Shown here piece after piece: positions 48,093 to 55,921 of a stretch of 64,000 bases of DNA. A program made the position numbers and the translations under genes. The DNA comes from Alkalihalophilus marmarensis DSM 21297. GTDB lineage: Bacteria > Bacillota > Bacilli > Bacillales > Bacillaceae_D. Position 1 is the first letter of the stretch; each line of letters starts with the position of its first letter. Location: positions 1-64,000 of the forward strand of contig NZ_ATAE01000018.1 in the NCBI RefSeq assembly GCF_000474275.2. The letters are read 5' to 3'. A model generated the notes under the pieces. The model saw only the letters and a list, made by a program, of their open reading frames with translations, did not search any database and was not told the DNA's origin.

Positions 48093-48488
48093 CATCATCA
48101 TTGCTCCAAAATATTGTGATGCGGTCGTAAACGAAATAAATGCAAACAGTTCGCTTATTTCTCCTGCTGTAAAAAATTCTTCGAGTATTTGAAACTGCGG
48201 ATCTGAGATTGTACCTTTTTGCTTTAAAAATACTTCAGCTAACGCGACTGCAACGGATGTTTTTTCATCGCAATGAACATTGTCCGGCTTTCCCTTTGCC
48301 TTACAATACTCACACCCGTTGCCCTGTGCTAATGTTCTTCTGACTTGCTCTTTTAATTGGGCAGAAAGGGTTGCTTCACGTTCTAACACACGTCCTAACT
48401 GTGACCATGCCTTCATCACATCGGGGTTATGTCCTAACAGCCGTTCAAACGGTGTGCATCCTGTATTTGATTCTGTAATCCTTGCCAT
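48081..48488 (-). CDS. AhpD-like carboxymuconolactone decarboxylase-family protein
   Basis: 135-aa helical protein of the CMD/AhpD superfamily. The redox-active CxxC is in NGCEYCKAKG (Cys59, Cys62), with FTAGEISELFAFISFTTASQYF in the C-terminal helices. Probably a peroxidase-like or disulfide-exchange protein. AAGGAGG precedes the ATG. It is divergent from an Lrp-type regulator that may control it. Confidence 0.85.
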   Translation of the reverse strand: MARITESNTGCTPFERLLGHNPDVMKAWSQLGRVLEREATLSAQLKEQVRRTLAQGNGCEYCKAKGKPDNVHCDEKTSVAVALAEVFLKQKGTISDPQFQILEEFFTAGEISELFAFISFTTASQYFGAMMMLEG

Positions 48489-48608
48489 AATGATCTCCTC
48501 CTTGTATGATTCATTATAATAAGTTAAGATGTCGATTCACATTAAACTATGAACGTATTATTTTAATTAATTTTTGCAATTTAATGAGTTAGTGGAGGTT
48601 TACTTCAA

Positions 48609-49049
48609 ATGAAAATTGACGAGATTGATCGGAGGATTTTAGATGAATTAAAGCTGGACAGTCGCCTGTCAATGAGCGAGCTTGGAAGACGAGTGAACCT
48701 CTCATCCCCATCAGTCACAGAACGCGTAAGGCAAATGGAATCATTTGGGGTTATTAAGGGTTATACCGTTAATCTTGACTTTGAAAGATTAGGACAACCT
48801 ATTCAGTGCATGATTGAGGCAACGGTTAAAAATGGAGATTATGATGCTTTTAAACGTTATATTCAGTCTCTTTCAAATGTAGAGTTTTGTTACCGCATTG
48901 CAGGTCAGGCTTGCTATATGATGAAGCTGCATTTTGCTAGCTTTCAAGATGCTGAACAATTCATTGAAAACGTAAATCCCTATGCCCGCACAGTGACGCA
49001 TTTTATATTTTCTGAAGTACCAACGGAAGTTAAGGTAAAAGATGAGTAA
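48609..49049 (+). CDS. Lrp/AsnC-family regulator
   Basis: 146 aa. N-terminal helix-turn-helix: IDRRILDELKLDSRLSMSELGRRVNLSSPSVTERVRQME, split by ordinary residues. The C-terminal RAM (ligand/oligomerisation) domain includes YIQSLSNVEFCYRIAGQACYMMKLHF. GGAGG precedes the ATG. It is divergent from the AhpD-like gene, its likely target. The ligand is unknown. Confidence 0.9.
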   Translation: MKIDEIDRRILDELKLDSRLSMSELGRRVNLSSPSVTERVRQMESFGVIKGYTVNLDFERLGQPIQCMIEATVKNGDYDAFKRYIQSLSNVEFCYRIAGQACYMMKLHFASFQDAEQFIENVNPYARTVTHFIFSEVPTEVKVKDE

Positions 49050-49050
49050 T

Positions 49051-49088
49051 AAAAGAAGAGTCCACTTACTTAAGTGAACTCTTCTTTT
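49051..49088. terminator. Bidirectional terminator after the Lrp gene
   Basis: AAAAGAAGAGTCCACTT and AAGTGAACTCTTCTTTT pair over 17 bp with one wobble, around a 4-nt loop. The right arm overlaps the stop region of the convergent GNAT gene. Confidence 0.9.
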
Positions 49089-49626
49089 ACTTTTCTTCAT
49101 ATTCGCGATCTAAGATACTCATAAAGAGATCCGTTTCATATTTTCCATTTATAAGTGCGCCTTCACGTTCTATTCCTTCTTTTATAAACCCGCATTTTTC
49201 ATAGCATCGAATGGCGCGAACATTATATTCAAGCACTCGTAGGTCTACTCTATGTAAGTTAAGTGTTTTAAAAGCAAATTCTAAAACGAGGTTCGTTACC
49301 TCTGTTCCTAACCCCTTATTCCATACAGAAGGATCAAACAGCCCAACAGCATAGCGCGCACGGTTGTCTGTTTGATTAACCGTCAATCTTGCCTGGCCAA
49401 CAAAACGGTTCTGATAAACAACACACCATTCCCATTGATTATTAGCAATGGCTTCAATAAATCGTTTCGCTCTTTCAAAGGTTTTTGGTGTGATATCCAC
49501 TGCTTCAATGCCATACATTTTTTTCAGCTCGTTGTCTTCTTCAACATTCATGTAATCCCTTAAATCACTTTCAATTGGCTGTCGTAAAAGAACATTCTCT
49601 CCATGTATTGTCGGGGCCGTGTTCAT
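49087..49626 (-). CDS. RimJ/RimL-type GNAT acetyltransferase
   Basis: 179 aa from ATG 49626, which has AGGAGG eight bases upstream; an ATG at 49650 lacks a site. Acetyltransf_3 pattern: ENVLLRQPIESDLRDYMNVE, the acetyl-CoA loop DPSVWNKGLGTEVTNLVLEFAF and HRVDLRVLEYNVRAIRCYEKCGF. The substrate could be a ribosomal protein N-terminus or a small molecule. Confidence 0.88.
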   Translation of the reverse strand: MNTAPTIHGENVLLRQPIESDLRDYMNVEEDNELKKMYGIEAVDITPKTFERAKRFIEAIANNQWEWCVVYQNRFVGQARLTVNQTDNRARYAVGLFDPSVWNKGLGTEVTNLVLEFAFKTLNLHRVDLRVLEYNVRAIRCYEKCGFIKEGIEREGALINGKYETDLFMSILDREYEEK

Positions 49627-49664
49627 CTGATCATCCTCCTGCAATGTCAAGCTGCATGTACTAT

Positions 49665-49814
49665 TTATTGATTCTTCTTAGCTCTTTTCTTCTCCTCTTT
49701 TTTTACATGCATTTGCATTCCTGTGTAAACACCGACAGCTATCACAACAACGGCCAATGCACCAAACCATATATACATGAATAAACTAATCAGCAAACTT
49801 CCTACCATATCCAT
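49665..49814 (-). CDS. Single-pass membrane microprotein (49 aa)
   Basis: ATG at 49814 with AAAGGAG eight bases upstream. One long hydrophobic segment (LLISLFMYIWFGALAVVVIA) is followed by a strongly basic tail (KKEEKKRAKKNQ). It lies 39 bases upstream of the GNAT start in the same direction. The site, topology and codon use argue that it is real. No family recognised. Confidence 0.65.
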   Translation of the reverse strand: MDMVGSLLISLFMYIWFGALAVVVIAVGVYTGMQMHVKKEEKKRAKKNQ

Positions 49815-49840
49815 CAATTATTCTCCTTTCAAGAAATGTT

Positions 49841-50584
49841 TTACTCCAATTCATCCTCACTTATCGAGAAGATACTTTCTCCATAAAACCTTCCAGATCT
49901 GCTGGAATAACCATTTTGTAGGTTGAGGTCGTTTAATACGCCGTGCTCATTACGAGGAATCCAGCCATAGCTTAGGCTGCTTACGTGAAAGTGTTGTGAG
50001 AAAAAGTCATCTGTGCTTTTGGCGTCTTCAACTTCTATATACGAATCAAGAAAAGCTATCCACTCTTCTGGCAGGCGTTCTACACCGTAAGATGCCTCAT
50101 CAAGATTAGTTTCAATCTGATGCTGCAGCTGGACTCCGGGTGTATAGGTATTTGTTTGATAATAGTCACTTGATCTAAATCCCCTGCGATTCATGAGGTA
50201 CAAATCGATTTGTGAAAGGTCATTGGCTGGATCAAGATTCCAGGTAACATAGAAGGTGTTCGGGTCGTTAGGATCAAGCTTCCATAAATATGGATCTGAC
50301 ATTGTATTAAATCCTTTCATTTCCCAATTACGTTTCTCCCATATCCAAAAGCTAGTTCCGTAAATTTGATCCTGTGCAAATGGTACAAACACATGTGTAT
50401 CATCTAAGTAGATCGTATCTAGAATCTCCAATGAGTCAAAACCATATTGTGGTTCATTTATGATGTCGATCATTTCATCTTCTGATAAAAACTCCGACGG
50501 GTTTGAAAAGTAGTTATAATATACACTAGCTACAATGACCATAGCTATGATGGCACTAAGTGAGATCCATAGTTTCTTCATCAT
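49841..50584 (-). CDS. Hypothetical exported/membrane-anchored protein
   Basis: 247 aa with an N-terminal anchor (residues 4-22) and an extracytoplasmic domain rich in Tyr, Asp and Asn (DPNDPNTFYVTWNLDPANDL). Its start overlaps the upstream gene stop by 4 bases (ATGA). The two are a translationally coupled pair of unknown function. Confidence 0.65.
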   Translation of the reverse strand: MMKKLWISLSAIIAMVIVASVYYNYFSNPSEFLSEDEMIDIINEPQYGFDSLEILDTIYLDDTHVFVPFAQDQIYGTSFWIWEKRNWEMKGFNTMSDPYLWKLDPNDPNTFYVTWNLDPANDLSQIDLYLMNRRGFRSSDYYQTNTYTPGVQLQHQIETNLDEASYGVERLPEEWIAFLDSYIEVEDAKSTDDFFSQHFHVSSLSYGWIPRNEHGVLNDLNLQNGYSSRSGRFYGESIFSISEDELE

Positions 50585-51306
50585 TCGATTCCCCCGCCCT
50601 TCAACACGGAGTCATCCGCTCGGAAATATCTCTGCTCGTCGGGCAACTCAATTAAAATACCTTTTCCATCTCTCTCCACATATAGTATTGCAGGCAGTCC
50701 GCTTCCCCATTTCGTATTTGTGCCCGTAAGCATGTATGGAAATTGCTCGTTTTGTTCTGATCGTTCCCCATAGGCTATTTCTTCGTACCAGCTCAAATCT
50801 ATTAATGATGATTCCTCAAACATAGGGATTTGTCGTTCTAAGCTCTCAATATCTAACGTAACCTCATCTGCCGAGGGATGGGTTGCCATCAATTCAGCAT
50901 GTTCATAGTTAGCTATAAATGTTGTCAGATCATCTTTCGGGTAAATCAAATTATGTATTGCTAGTGATAAAATCATAACGACAATCGTTACATAATTACT
51001 TAAAAATCCAAGCCAGGCAAATGGACGATACCTCTCCCATGCGCCATTTTTTCTCGTTGAGGCATACCAAAGCAGCAGCCATACACCGATAGGTAAAATA
51101 GGCAGACTGAGATCGGTGTTCAACATCGTTGTATTAATGTTAAAGCTGATAACCCCTACAAACGCGGCAAGACATGCCTTCCAAAGCTTTAGTGCCTTGT
51201 TTTGTTTTTGATAAAAATAATAAATGAAATAAATAAAAATTCCCCACGATAAAACCGTACCAATGAGATCAATCACATTCATCGGTACGTAAAGTGAAAC
51301 CTCCAA
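50581..51306 (-). CDS. Hypothetical membrane protein with C-terminal exported domain
   Basis: 241 aa with four hydrophobic segments in the first 120 residues and a hydrophilic C-terminal domain ending in GKGILIELPDEQRYFRADD. Starts at TTG with GGAGGG about seven bases upstream. First gene of a two-gene operon. No family recognised. Confidence 0.65.
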   Translation of the reverse strand: MEVSLYVPMNVIDLIGTVLSWGIFIYFIYYFYQKQNKALKLWKACLAAFVGVISFNINTTMLNTDLSLPILPIGVWLLLWYASTRKNGAWERYRPFAWLGFLSNYVTIVVMILSLAIHNLIYPKDDLTTFIANYEHAELMATHPSADEVTLDIESLERQIPMFEESSLIDLSWYEEIAYGERSEQNEQFPYMLTGTNTKWGSGLPAILYVERDGKGILIELPDEQRYFRADDSVLKGGGIE

Positions 51307-51725
51307 AAATATCCCTCCAACTAAGCAATAATGACTGTGCCAAAAAAAGACACATTTACGATGGTAACATAGATTACTAAACGTTGGAATAAAAGGAAAT
51401 AGATTTAAGGAAAGGATTTAAAAGTTGGAAAGTGGAACGGAAGTCCTTTTACAAATTGTAGTAAGTTATTGAAGGGTTGTTTGGAATTCTTAAGAGGAGA
51501 AGAAGCCTTAAGCCAGAAATGAAACTAAAGCGGACGGGAGTGGGCGGCCGACTCCTGCAGGATTAGAGGGCAGGCTGAAATCCACTGGCAAAGCCGTTAG
51601 TTCAGCGCAAGCCTGCGGAAAGCGTCCCCCCAATCCAGGGAGCGACAAGGATTGCTTAACATTAGTAGGAAGAAAGATTTACCTTAGTAGTAAAGTATGT
51701 AAGTGGTATCCCTTTTATTTCATGC
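51307..51725. other. Intergenic region with a GC-rich repeat element
   Basis: About 420 bases with no gene. The left half is AT-rich, the right half holds the structured repeat element. Confidence 0.6.
51528..51650. repeat. GC-rich structured intergenic repeat element
   Basis: Markedly more GC-rich than its surroundings. Nested complementarities are visible: GGACG (51532-51536) with CGTCC (51623-51627), GGAGT with ACTCC (51537-51541/51551-51555), GCAGG-CTGAA (51570-51579) with TTCAG..CCTGC (51601-51616), and an inner GGC/GCC. ACTCCTGCAGG, GCCTGCGGAAAGCG and GGGAGCGACAAGGATT resemble a repeat that I recall as abundant between genes in Bacillaceae. Function unknown. Confidence 0.6.
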
Positions 51726-52289
51726 TCAATCCTTTTCTTTGATATTATCTCTTAACCAGTCGTACTTAATTTTCTCTTTGAAAACTAACTCTTTATTAAT
51801 ATACACTTTGCATTGCAAGCTTACTAAGCCGCCTAACTTCACCTTGATGTCCATCGGTTGATGATCAACTTCAATGGGTGCCTTAAGTGACTGGAAGGGG
51901 ATGAGAAATGAATACCAAGACGTTCGCTTTCTAGAGTCAACAAGCTTATCGTTTATATATAACTGTTCTTCATTATATTTATTGACGACTTTTATTTGGT
52001 AGTCTTTATATGGGATTTCCCATGTCTTATTAAATTCTGTTTTTAATTCTTGCATTAAATCTTCTAATGATTGCTCTTTTCCATTCTCTGCATTTTCTTC
52101 TATTTGACTGTTCTGATTCCGAATTTTTCTTTTTCTAATCATGCTAAATAACCATTCAACTAAGAATATGAATACAAACAAGCTTAAAAGCATAATTAAA
52201 AAATGATCAAATATAGTACCTTTTGTAATAATTGCATAGTTATAACCAATAACAAAGAAAATCACGACATACATTAAAAACTTAATCAC
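51726..52289 (-). CDS. Membrane-anchored paralogue of the 45.7-kb beta-rich protein
   Basis: 187 aa: two N-terminal hydrophobic segments (residues 4-19 and 28-47), a basic/acidic helical linker, and a C-terminal domain sharing IKVKLGGLVSLQCKVYINKEL with the protein at 45675-45935. Starts at GTG with GGAGT upstream. The shared domain, once free and once anchored, suggests a related role. No family recognised. Confidence 0.65.
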   Translation of the reverse strand: MIKFLMYVVIFFVIGYNYAIITKGTIFDHFLIMLLSLFVFIFLVEWLFSMIRKRKIRNQNSQIEENAENGKEQSLEDLMQELKTEFNKTWEIPYKDYQIKVVNKYNEEQLYINDKLVDSRKRTSWYSFLIPFQSLKAPIEVDHQPMDIKVKLGGLVSLQCKVYINKELVFKEKIKYDWLRDNIKEKD

Positions 52290-52322
52290 GACAACGACTC
52301 CTGCCTTATTTAATTGTTAAAA

Positions 52323-52472
52323 TTATAGATTGTACAACAATATCGTTCCATATATTAGAGTCGTTCCAATCACAATGAACAACCCGATCATGACAAATCC
52401 ATAAAGAAACCCTTTTCCCATTGAAAATAGATCGAGAAAACTATTTTTAAATCCATCTACGACTCTAAACAT
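52323..52472 (-). CDS. Small membrane protein (49 aa)
   Basis: ATG at 52472 with GGAGG six bases upstream. A 20-residue amphipathic start (FRVVDGFKNSFLDLFSMGKG) is followed by one long hydrophobic segment. It fits between the 187-aa gene and the 92-aa gene with ordinary operon spacing. No family recognised. Confidence 0.65.
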   Translation of the reverse strand: MFRVVDGFKNSFLDLFSMGKGFLYGFVMIGLFIVIGTTLIYGTILLYNL

Positions 52473-52493
52473 TCAAATCCTCCTTCTTATTCA

Positions 52494-52772
52494 TTACGGT
52501 TCACTGATCCCCATAGCTAGCAGTAATAATGCAGCTATAACCACAAAAAAGCCATTACCCAGCAGGCTGAAGATAAATAATAAATGACGTCTCTTCAAAT
52601 ACCAAGAAACTGAAGCGAATGCGATTCCAAGAGCAGCAAGCACCCCATATGTTAAGATCACAAAATAAATATCAATAGTTGGTCCTCTATAAACATAATA
52701 GATCATGGTGTTTGAAATAACAGGGATCAATGAGCATACATAAAGGATTGTACTTAGTTGTGTTTTCTTCAT
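52494..52772 (-). CDS. Hypothetical three-segment membrane protein
   Basis: 92 aa with hydrophobic segments near residues 8-27, 34-57 and 66-88. Its start overlaps the preceding gene by 4 bases. Part of a leftward cluster of small membrane proteins from 53.3 to 51.7 kb. No family recognised. Confidence 0.6.
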   Translation of the reverse strand: MKKTQLSTILYVCSLIPVISNTMIYYVYRGPTIDIYFVILTYGVLAALGIAFASVSWYLKRRHLLFIFSLLGNGFFVVIAALLLLAMGISEP

Positions 52773-52975
52773 TTTCCAAGCCTCCTTAAAAGGATAGGAA
52801 CGGCAATAATAAAAGCAACAATTGTCACTTTTACGAGTGATACTTGTTCAACCATCGGCGTGTGAGTCGATCGATCTGATGAGAAAATCGACCACCAGCT
52901 TGGTTCTGGGTATAAGAAGGAGAGGATCACCCAAGAAACAAAGATAACACCTACGAAAAAGGAATAAATTTTCAT
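52769..52975 (-). CDS. Hypothetical two-segment membrane protein
   Basis: 68 aa, hydrophobic segments at residues 5-23 and 48-64, separated by a polar stretch (WSIFSSDRSTHTPMVEQ). AGAGGGG precedes the ATG. Overlaps the next gene by 4 bases. No family recognised. Confidence 0.6.
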   Translation of the reverse strand: MKIYSFFVGVIFVSWVILSFLYPEPSWWSIFSSDRSTHTPMVEQVSLVKVTIVAFIIAVPILLRRLGK

Positions 52976-52987
52976 ACGTTTCCCCTC

Positions 52988-53305
52988 TTAAGGTCCGAAT
53001 TCAATCAAACCCGTAAATAATGCAACGAAAAGAATAACTAAGTAGATTGGAAATGATAAAGATAGAATGATGGAAAAGATCAATAACGGGCTGCGGCCAT
53101 ATTTTTTCAGCAAGATGCTTGATAACGTAACCCCAATGAACATAAGGGTAATAGAAATCGTATCCCCCCACGCATGACCTGTCATCGTGATTCTGGTAAA
53201 AGGAATGAAAACCAGACTGAAGCAAAGAATGCCTGTGATGAATGCAATGAGCTCAAGCCTTTTTTTATTTTGAATATCGATGCTTTTCTCTGGTACCTTT
53301 TCCAT
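52988..53305 (-). CDS. Hypothetical three-segment membrane protein
   Basis: 105 aa from ATG 53305, which has AGGTG nine bases upstream; a GTG at 53317 is possible but poorly spaced. Hydrophobic segments near residues 18-36, 44-60 and 70-95 of the longer frame. First gene of the small-membrane-protein cluster. No family recognised. Confidence 0.55.
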   Translation of the reverse strand: MEKVPEKSIDIQNKKRLELIAFITGILCFSLVFIPFTRITMTGHAWGDTISITLMFIGVTLSSILLKKYGRSPLLIFSIILSLSFPIYLVILFVALFTGLIEFGP

Positions 53306-53515
53306 AAAATACTTCACCTGCCCCTTAACGATTCTATTAATATAGCATAAATTCCCTTAATTGGGATCTAAATATGGTAAAATAAACCTGATCATTCCAT
53401 TTTATTTTTGTGAGGGTTGGTTCATGACTAATGGTTAACTAACTTACTGATGTCGAATGAAAGGTATAACGATCTTAATAAACCAAATATCTAATATTTC
53501 TTAATGAGGTGTTTT

Positions 53516-53734
53516 TTGAAAAATGTAAATACAATCGCCCTTCTATTGTACTTCACTGCTTTGTGCGCAATCTTTTTCGGGGTTTATGCTCAGGTTCAGT
53601 TTGATACATCAAGTGACGGATTGATTTTGCTAGTAAGTGTAGGGAGTTTAGTGGCGGGACTGCTGTTATTAGGAATAGCAGAAATGATTAGACTGCTTTC
53701 AAAGATTAGTCGGAAGCTTACTGCTACTAAATAA
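53516..53734 (+). CDS. Small two-segment membrane protein
   Basis: 72 aa from TTG 53516, placed because GAGGTG lies a few bases upstream; an ATG at 53504 overlaps that site. Two hydrophobic segments (about residues 6-24 and 34-55), basic C-terminus. It precedes the 91-aa gene by 19 bases, in a rightward pair closed by a terminator. Confidence 0.55.
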   Translation: MKNVNTIALLLYFTALCAIFFGVYAQVQFDTSSDGLILLVSVGSLVAGLLLLGIAEMIRLLSKISRKLTATK

Positions 53735-53753
53735 AAGGAGCTGAGGTGAGAAT

Positions 53754-54029
53754 GTGAGTGCTGTGAATCGTAAAATAATCGGTTATTTGTTTGCTGTATT
53801 AGGCTTTTTAATATGGTTGTACGTTTCAAGTCATCACTCAGCTGCTGGATATTGGTGGTCGGTATGGACCTTACCGGAGAAGCATAATGATCCTCATCAT
53901 ATAACCATTATTCTAGACCCAAGCTTCTACGAGATTTCTCCACCGAAAGTAATCATAGGTTCAGCTGTATTTATACTTTTAGGAGTCTTTCTTACGTTGT
54001 TGATTCCGAAAAGCCGTCAAAATGCATAA
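53754..54029 (+). CDS. Hypothetical two-segment membrane protein
   Basis: 91 aa, GTG start with AGGTGA upstream. Two hydrophobic segments (residues 8-25 and 65-84) flank an external loop rich in His and Trp (HHSAAGYWWSVWTLPEKHND). No family recognised. Confidence 0.6.
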   Translation: MSAVNRKIIGYLFAVLGFLIWLYVSSHHSAAGYWWSVWTLPEKHNDPHHITIILDPSFYEISPPKVIIGSAVFILLGVFLTLLIPKSRQNA

Positions 54030-54030
54030 T

Positions 54031-54057
54031 AAAAAAGCTCAGAGTATGAGCTTTTTT
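54031..54057. terminator. Bidirectional terminator
   Basis: AAAAAAGCTCA (54031-54041) pairs perfectly over 11 bp with TGAGCTTTTTT (54047-54057), between convergent genes. Confidence 0.88.
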
Positions 54058-54070
54058 ATTTTATCATTCA

Positions 54071-55441
54071 TTACTCTGTCTTTTCATTGACCAGCTCGTC
54101 AATTTTTTCTCTCATCTGCTCTCTATTTTCTTCATTTGCGTTATACAGTTCATCATACACTTCTTCACCGATATCATAGGCAGCTTGTTGTCTTTCGAGT
54201 AAAATATCCCATATTTCAATTGTATGAACTGGAGCGACTTTATCGATATCATTAAGGTATTTAACTAGATCTACCATGTATAAACGTTCGTCCTGAGTTA
54301 AAAGGCGCCATTTAACTCGTTCATCCATAATTTCGACAGCTTGTTCGGTACGTGTTGCCTCAATTTCTACTCTAGCGTCGGTTTGAAACATCATCCATGC
54401 TTTTGCGAGTTCGGCACTTCGGTCGAGTTCCGCTCTTAACTGTGCTTGATCATTTACCGTAGCAAACGCACTGCCAGAAGCTTGTGCCATTTCTCTTAGC
54501 TGCTGCTGCTCGTTTGCAGGCACATCGAAACCAATGATCGAAATAAGCGGTGTCACATCGAGTTCACTTAGATCTTTTACTGCCTGTACAGGATCACCTC
54601 CGCACGTATCCATCCCATCACTTACAACTAGCACCATATTTGTTGCATCTTCTGAACCATTTCGATAATCGTCACTTGTCACCTCGATTGCCTTTGCAAG
54701 AGGCGTCCAGCCATTAGCCATCACCCCATCGATCGCGCTCGTGAAGCTGCTCTCATCATATGGTTGAAGATCATACACACGGTCAATACCTTCACATGAC
54801 TTCTCAGGACTTTCTCCTACGTGTCCATAGACTCGAAGCGCCACATTTGCTTGGTCAGGCAGCTCTTCTACAAACCCTTGAATCGCTTCTCGTGCAAGAG
54901 TCATTTTATCAATCCCATCGACTTGATCTCTCATGCTGCCGCTTGCATCGAGTAAAATCTCGACATTCAATTCCTTTTCTTCTGGACCTAACTCTCCCTC
55001 TTCATTTGGGGCTAAGAAACTTAATTGCTCCCAGCGATTCGCTAATAAGCGAGGGTCGGGATACGCTGGTGATGTTAACGTTGACAAGTGAATGATGTAT
55101 GTACGAATTTCTTCTGATGTGGCTTCTTCTCCGAGGATAGGGAGTTCTGCCAGTACGTCTTGGAATTCTTCAGACTCTGAAGGATCAACAAGGGCAAATT
55201 CACCCACAGGGTATGTGAGCACATCCTCCATAGACTCTGGGACATAAGGGACTTCAGGTTGATTAAATGAATAATCGTTTGTTTTTTGAATACTTTTATC
55301 GGTCGTTCCTTCTTCTAATGGTTCACTCTCCTCATTTTCTACAGCTATATCTTGCACTTCGTCCGTTTGTGTTTCAGATGATTCCGTTGAGCAGGCTGCT
55401 AACATGCACGCAGCTGCCGTAATCCATACTATTTTTTTCAT
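54071..55441 (-). CDS. VWA-domain lipoprotein
   Basis: 456-aa exported lipoprotein (lipobox LAAC, Cys17) with an acidic linker and a von Willebrand A domain. The metal-ion-dependent adhesion site is visible as DASGSM, with the later Thr in NGWTPLAKAI and Asp in VVSDGMDTCGGDP. The C-terminal helical part is Glu-rich. AGGAGG precedes the ATG. VWA lipoproteins of this kind bind partners at the membrane surface; the partner is unknown. Confidence 0.85.
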   Translation of the reverse strand: MKKIVWITAAACMLAACSTESSETQTDEVQDIAVENEESEPLEEGTTDKSIQKTNDYSFNQPEVPYVPESMEDVLTYPVGEFALVDPSESEEFQDVLAELPILGEEATSEEIRTYIIHLSTLTSPAYPDPRLLANRWEQLSFLAPNEEGELGPEEKELNVEILLDASGSMRDQVDGIDKMTLAREAIQGFVEELPDQANVALRVYGHVGESPEKSCEGIDRVYDLQPYDESSFTSAIDGVMANGWTPLAKAIEVTSDDYRNGSEDATNMVLVVSDGMDTCGGDPVQAVKDLSELDVTPLISIIGFDVPANEQQQLREMAQASGSAFATVNDQAQLRAELDRSAELAKAWMMFQTDARVEIEATRTEQAVEIMDERVKWRLLTQDERLYMVDLVKYLNDIDKVAPVHTIEIWDILLERQQAAYDIGEEVYDELYNANEENREQMREKIDELVNEKTE

Positions 55442-55627
55442 TCTATATTGTGCCTCCTATATCCGCGCCAACAAGTGTGAAAACTACACACTGATTAGCA
55501 GTCACTTTCCACCGTAGATCATACCAAATCTTCATGCCAATCCGAATACATTCGACAAACTTCGATGAAAAGACGGGAGAATGCTCCTATCTATACAAAA
55601 AAATCCTAGATCAAAAGTTTGAGAATG

Positions 55628-55819
55628 TTACATCGTTTTATTAAACCACCATGATACTAAAAAAAGACTGATCACTCCCCAGCCAGTTACCGCCATTATC
55701 CATCTAACTACAGGTTCAGGATTTGAACTTTCCCTCTTATCTATTTTCTTTTTTATTAAAATAAGAACCAGCCATCCGCCGAAAAAGAAAAGCAACATAA
55801 ATGCTAGCAATGGATCCAT
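55628..55819 (-). CDS. Small two-segment membrane protein
   Basis: 63 aa with hydrophobic segments at residues 4-22 and 40-58 and a charged loop between (KKKIDKRESSNPEP). AAAGGAGAGG precedes the ATG. It lies about 100 bases after the serine hydrolase stop, in the same direction. No family recognised. Confidence 0.6.
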   Translation of the reverse strand: MDPLLAFMLLFFFGGWLVLILIKKKIDKRESSNPEPVVRWIMAVTGWGVISLFLVSWWFNKTM

Positions 55820-55921
55820 TGGTTACCCTCTCCTTTGTAAGCTTAAATGAGTTAGTTTTATCTTAGCACTTTAACATTAAATACCATATTGTTTTTAGTG
55901 AAATTGTATTTTTAACTATCA

